This document shows, in pieces, positions 61,511 through 64,000 of a DNA stretch of 64,000 nucleotides. Source of the DNA: CAIWHR01 sp963709525 (GTDB taxonomy: Bacteria; Pseudomonadota; Gammaproteobacteria; Burkholderiales; Casimicrobiaceae). Each line of letters begins with the position of its first letter. The stretch's first letter is position 1. The notes under the pieces are model-generated. The model ran no database searches and had not been told where the DNA came from. It worked only from the letters and a program-made list of their open reading frames with translations. The DNA is taken from assembly GCA_963709525.1 (NCBI GenBank), contig CAVPXB010000011.1, positions 173,108 through 237,107 on the forward strand, written 5' to 3'. The position numbers and the translations under genes were made by a program.

Positions 61511-62806
61511 CTATCGGCTGCCGAACACCCGGGCGCCGACCGCGAAACCGGCGACGCCCACCGCGAGCAGCACACCACAGGGCAGCAGCATCTCCCAGGG
61601 CGTGAAGCCTCGCCACAACGCGCCCTCCATGGCCAGGATGCCCCACTTGACCGGGCTGACGTTGCTGACGGCCTGCATCCAGGCGGGCATGGCGAAGAGC
61701 GGCACCATGCCGCCGCCGAGCATCGACATCGGCAGCAGGATGGCCCAGGCGATGCCGCCGACGGTCTGCTCGCTGCGTCCAAGCACCGAGATGAGCATCA
61801 TGATCCCGACGAAGGCGACCGCCACCGACGCGCAGGCGATCACCAGCAGGCCAGGCGAGGCCGGGACGACGTCGAACAGGGCGCGGGCAACGCCGAAGAG
61901 CAGGGCCTCGACCAACAGGATGGTGACCAGGCACGCCAGGGCCTTGCCGGCGAGCACCTGGCGGCGTGAGAGGGGCGAGATGTACAGGCGGGTGAGCGTG
62001 CCTCGTGACCGCTCGATGACCAGGCTCAGCGCGAAGCCGAACGCGCAGCCGATCACGCCCCAGATCACGCCCTGGGGGAACGTGATCATGAACGCGTTGG
62101 GTGGACCCTGCCGCTGGACGGCCACCTCGGCCTTCTCGACCACGAGCGGCCTCCAGCCGCCGGTGGCGGCCGAGGGTGACTGGCCGGGCGCCGTGGCCGC
62201 CGGGTCTTGCGCCCGCGCCGCCGGCGAGTCGATGAACGCCCGCAGTTCCCCAAGGAACCGCGAGATGTCCGCGGCTCCCTCGACGCTGGCTCCGGGGCGC
62301 TTCAGGTCGCCGAGTGCGGAGTCGACCACGCGCTTCGAGTAGTCGCTGTCGGTGAACAGGCGCTGCATGCCCTGCATGGCGGCGCCCATGAGCATTCCCT
62401 CGAGCATCGCAGACTCGGCCCGCCGGCTCGGGTCAATCGCGACCTGCAGGCTCGGCGGCTCGCCGTAGAACATCCGTTGCGACGCCGCGCCGAACCCCTT
62501 CGGCACCACGATGGCGGCCACCTGCCGGCCGCGGCGGACGGCGTCCAACGCCGCATCGCGGGCCATCGGCGCCGGCTTCAGCCCATCGGTGCGCGAGAGC
62601 CGCTCCAGAAGGGCCTTGGACCCGTCAGAGCCGTCCTCGTCCACGACGGCGATGCTGATGGCGCTTGCGCCCTTGCCCGGTCCTGCAAAGAGGAAGCCGA
62701 ACGCCACTGCCACCAGCAGGGGCCACCCGAAAGAGAAGAAGAGGTGACCCTTGTTGCGCAACAGCAGCGTCAGGTCTTTTCGCGCGAGCGCGAGGATGCC
62801 ATGCAT
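61511..62806 (-). CDS. ABC-2 type transporter permease
   Basis: A 431-residue ABC-2 permease in an intact frame. The first membrane segment (LFFSFGWPLLVAVAFGFLFA) is followed by a large extracytoplasmic domain of about 200 residues (SIAVVDEDGSDGSKALLERL ... FMITFPQGVIWGV). Five C-terminal membrane segments follow (GVIGCAFGFALSLVIERS, LVTILLVEALLFGVA, LVIACASVAVAFVGIMML, GGIAWAILLPMSMLGGG, LLPCGVLLAVGVAGFAVGA). This is the YhfI/LinH-like layout of exporters for small molecules, lipids or drugs. ATG 62806 is used; GTG 62815 is an alternative. It lies 40 bp after the ATPase gene. Confidence 0.92.
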   Translation of the reverse strand: MHGILALARKDLTLLLRNKGHLFFSFGWPLLVAVAFGFLFAGPGKGASAISIAVVDEDGSDGSKALLERLSRTDGLKPAPMARDAALDAVRRGRQVAAIVVPKGFGAASQRMFYGEPPSLQVAIDPSRRAESAMLEGMLMGAAMQGMQRLFTDSDYSKRVVDSALGDLKRPGASVEGAADISRFLGELRAFIDSPAARAQDPAATAPGQSPSAATGGWRPLVVEKAEVAVQRQGPPNAFMITFPQGVIWGVIGCAFGFALSLVIERSRGTLTRLYISPLSRRQVLAGKALACLVTILLVEALLFGVARALFDVVPASPGLLVIACASVAVAFVGIMMLISVLGRSEQTVGGIAWAILLPMSMLGGGMVPLFAMPAWMQAVSNVSPVKWGILAMEGALWRGFTPWEMLLPCGVLLAVGVAGFAVGARVFGSR

Positions 62807-62846
62807 GGGGTACACGGTCAGGGCACGACCGTCGTGCCCGACACAA

Positions 62847-63693
62847 TCAATCGCGCAGGGTCCGCCCGGTCAGGTTGAGGAACACGTGCTCGAGGTCGGC
62901 GCGCTCGACGTGGAAGTCGTCCACCTGCCGGGTGGCGGCGATCCGCGCGAGTTCGCCGACCGGGTCTCTGGTCTGGACGCGCAGTTGTTCGCCGCCGGCG
63001 AAGGCGACCAGCGTGGGCGGGCCGCCGTGCGTGCGCAGCAGGCCCTCCACCGTGTCGAGCGCGAGCAGGCGGCCGTGGTCGATGATGCCGACGCGGTCGC
63101 ACAGCTTCGCGGCCTCCTCCATGTAGTGCGTCGTGTAGAGAATGGTGGAGCCCGAGGCCCGCAGGGCCACGATGCGGTCGAAGATGGCGTTGCGCGACTG
63201 CGGGATCCACACCCACCGTCGGCTCGTCGAGCAGCACGACACGGGGCTCGTGGACGAGCGCGGCCGCGAGGTTGAGCCGGCGCTTCATGCCGCCGGAGAA
63301 GGTATCGACCTTGTCGCGCCGCCGGTCGGCCAGCCCGGCGAAGTCCAGGGCCCAGCCGACGCGTGCGGCAAGCGCCGCTCCCCTGAGCCCGTAGATGCGC
63401 CCGAAGAACGCGAGGTTCTCTTCGGCGGTGAGCTCGTCGTACAGCGCCAGGGACTGGGGCGCAACGCCGACCGTCCGGCGCGCGTCGGGCCTGGTCGGCG
63501 ACCCGAGGCCGGCGACATCGACCTCGCCCTCGTCGGGCGCGAGCAAACCCACGGCGAGGTGGACGGTGGTGCTCTTGCCGGCGCCGTTGGGACCGAGCAG
63601 GCCGAAGACCTCGCCGGCGCGCACCTCCAGCGAGAGGCCGTCGACGGCGAGCAGCATGCCGTACCTCTTCCGGAGGTTGGAGAGTGTGAGCAT
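62847..63693 (-). CDS. ABC transporter ATP-binding protein (one frameshift)
   Basis: An ATPase of about 280 residues with Walker A GPNGAGKST, Q-loop GVAPQSLALYDELTA, signature FSGGMKRRLNLA, Walker B VVLLDEPTVGVD and the H-loop in YTTHYMEEAAKLCD. A one-base insertion lies near 63,213: GATCCCGCAGTCGCGC should read GATCCC-CAGTCGCGC, restoring DPQSRNAIFDRIV. It then continues to LEHVFLNLTGRTLRD. Together with the permease downstream it forms a typical ABC-2 exporter. Confidence 0.93.
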
Positions 63694-63720
63694 GCTGATT
63701 CCTTCGCCTGGGGCCCCCCG

Positions 63721-64000
63721 CTAGGTTCGAACCGGCGCGTGTTCCATCGAGGGAGCGATCCGGTCGCGCCCCTTGAGGTGCAGCTCCCGGCGGATGCCGC
63801 GGTTGACGGCGCCCACGAGGTAGCTGCGAAGCTCCGAGGCCTTCACGATGTGGTGCACCGACCCCACGCGCTGTGCGCGGTGGATGCTGTGCACGCGGTC
63901 GAACTCCTCGGCGAGCTCGTTGATCTTCGTGGCCTTCACCTCGCGGCGCAACTCGATGAGCCGCGTGCGCAGCCTGGCGCGCTCCGGGCCCGAGGCCTGC
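63721..64000 (-). CDS. C-terminus of a probable acyl-CoA carboxylase carboxyltransferase
   Basis: The last 92 residues of a gene running past the window edge. The frame is open to base 64000 and ends at 63721. RREVKATKINELAEEFDRVHSIHRAQRVGSVHHIV, then LRSYLVGAVNRGIRREL, resembles the C-terminal helical end of carboxyltransferase domains in acetyl/acyl-CoA carboxylases (FDxVHxVERALRVGS style, recalled from family members). The catalytic part lies outside the window, so the call rests on this tail alone. Confidence 0.45.
   Translation of the reverse strand, partial: QASGPERARLRTRLIELRREVKATKINELAEEFDRVHSIHRAQRVGSVHHIVKASELRSYLVGAVNRGIRRELHLKGRDRIAPSMEHAPVRT

Overview
The window looks like two pieces of DNA from different bacteria joined inside two broken genes near position 15,715. 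Positions 1-15,715 carry a betaproteobacterial (Burkholderiales-like) gene set in a familiar order: aspS with DUF502 and FmdB genes; NfeD plus SPFH/stomatin; dsbB; a secreted triple beta/gamma-crystallin protein; a five-PAS GGDEF-EAL protein; a hydrolase; a family 5 uracil-DNA glycosylase; uvrC-pgsA-tRNA-Asn(GTT). Past the tRNA comes a terminator hairpin, a tandem 11-bp repeat, about 500 bp of gene debris and the C-terminal part of an IS1111/IS110-type transposase, which stops abruptly.

From about 15,716 to the end the genes resemble Acidobacteriota of the Vicinamibacteria type (my inference from protein style; no search was possible). The segment opens in the middle of dnaE2. It continues with an S9 peptidase, a STAS / RsbW-like / SpoIIE-like partner-switching group, an M20 peptidase, an Asp-rich secreted protein, YajQ and a CitE-like lyase. 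Next is a tightly overlapping plus-strand operon: small HD-GYP-N-like protein, HDOD, PAS, SET, alpha/beta hydrolase, and a transpeptidase-SpoIID-metallopeptidase protein. Opposing it is a minus-strand operon: degenerate histidine kinase, GT2 glycosyltransferase, DUF1175, a thioester alpha-2-macroglobulin and a membrane protein. This pairs an A2M gene with DUF1175 as E. coli yfaS/yfaT does.

From 41.3 to 61.5 kb the window encodes large secreted proteins. Three of them (SGNH hydrolase with TIG domains, matrixin-like metallopeptidase, cadherin-like giant) each carry four copies of an approximately 110-residue module recognisable by 'LAEG/FAEG' and 'VERAM.W'. The last two also share a preceding BACON plus DxDGDG calcium-type linker. 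A nine-BACON lipoprotein is divergently transcribed from the cadherin-like giant. The window ends with an ABC-2 exporter and the C-terminus of a probable carboxyltransferase.

Much of 17.4-44 kb and 53.8-57.2 kb contains one- or two-base indels at about 1% that break frames while protein similarity continues in the next frame. I read these as uncorrected sequencing errors, not gene decay. Interleaved stretches (28.4-29.3, 38.5-40.2, 44.1-45.9, 50.6-53.0, 57.2-62.8 kb) are clean. Coordinates of frameshifted genes therefore span several frames.
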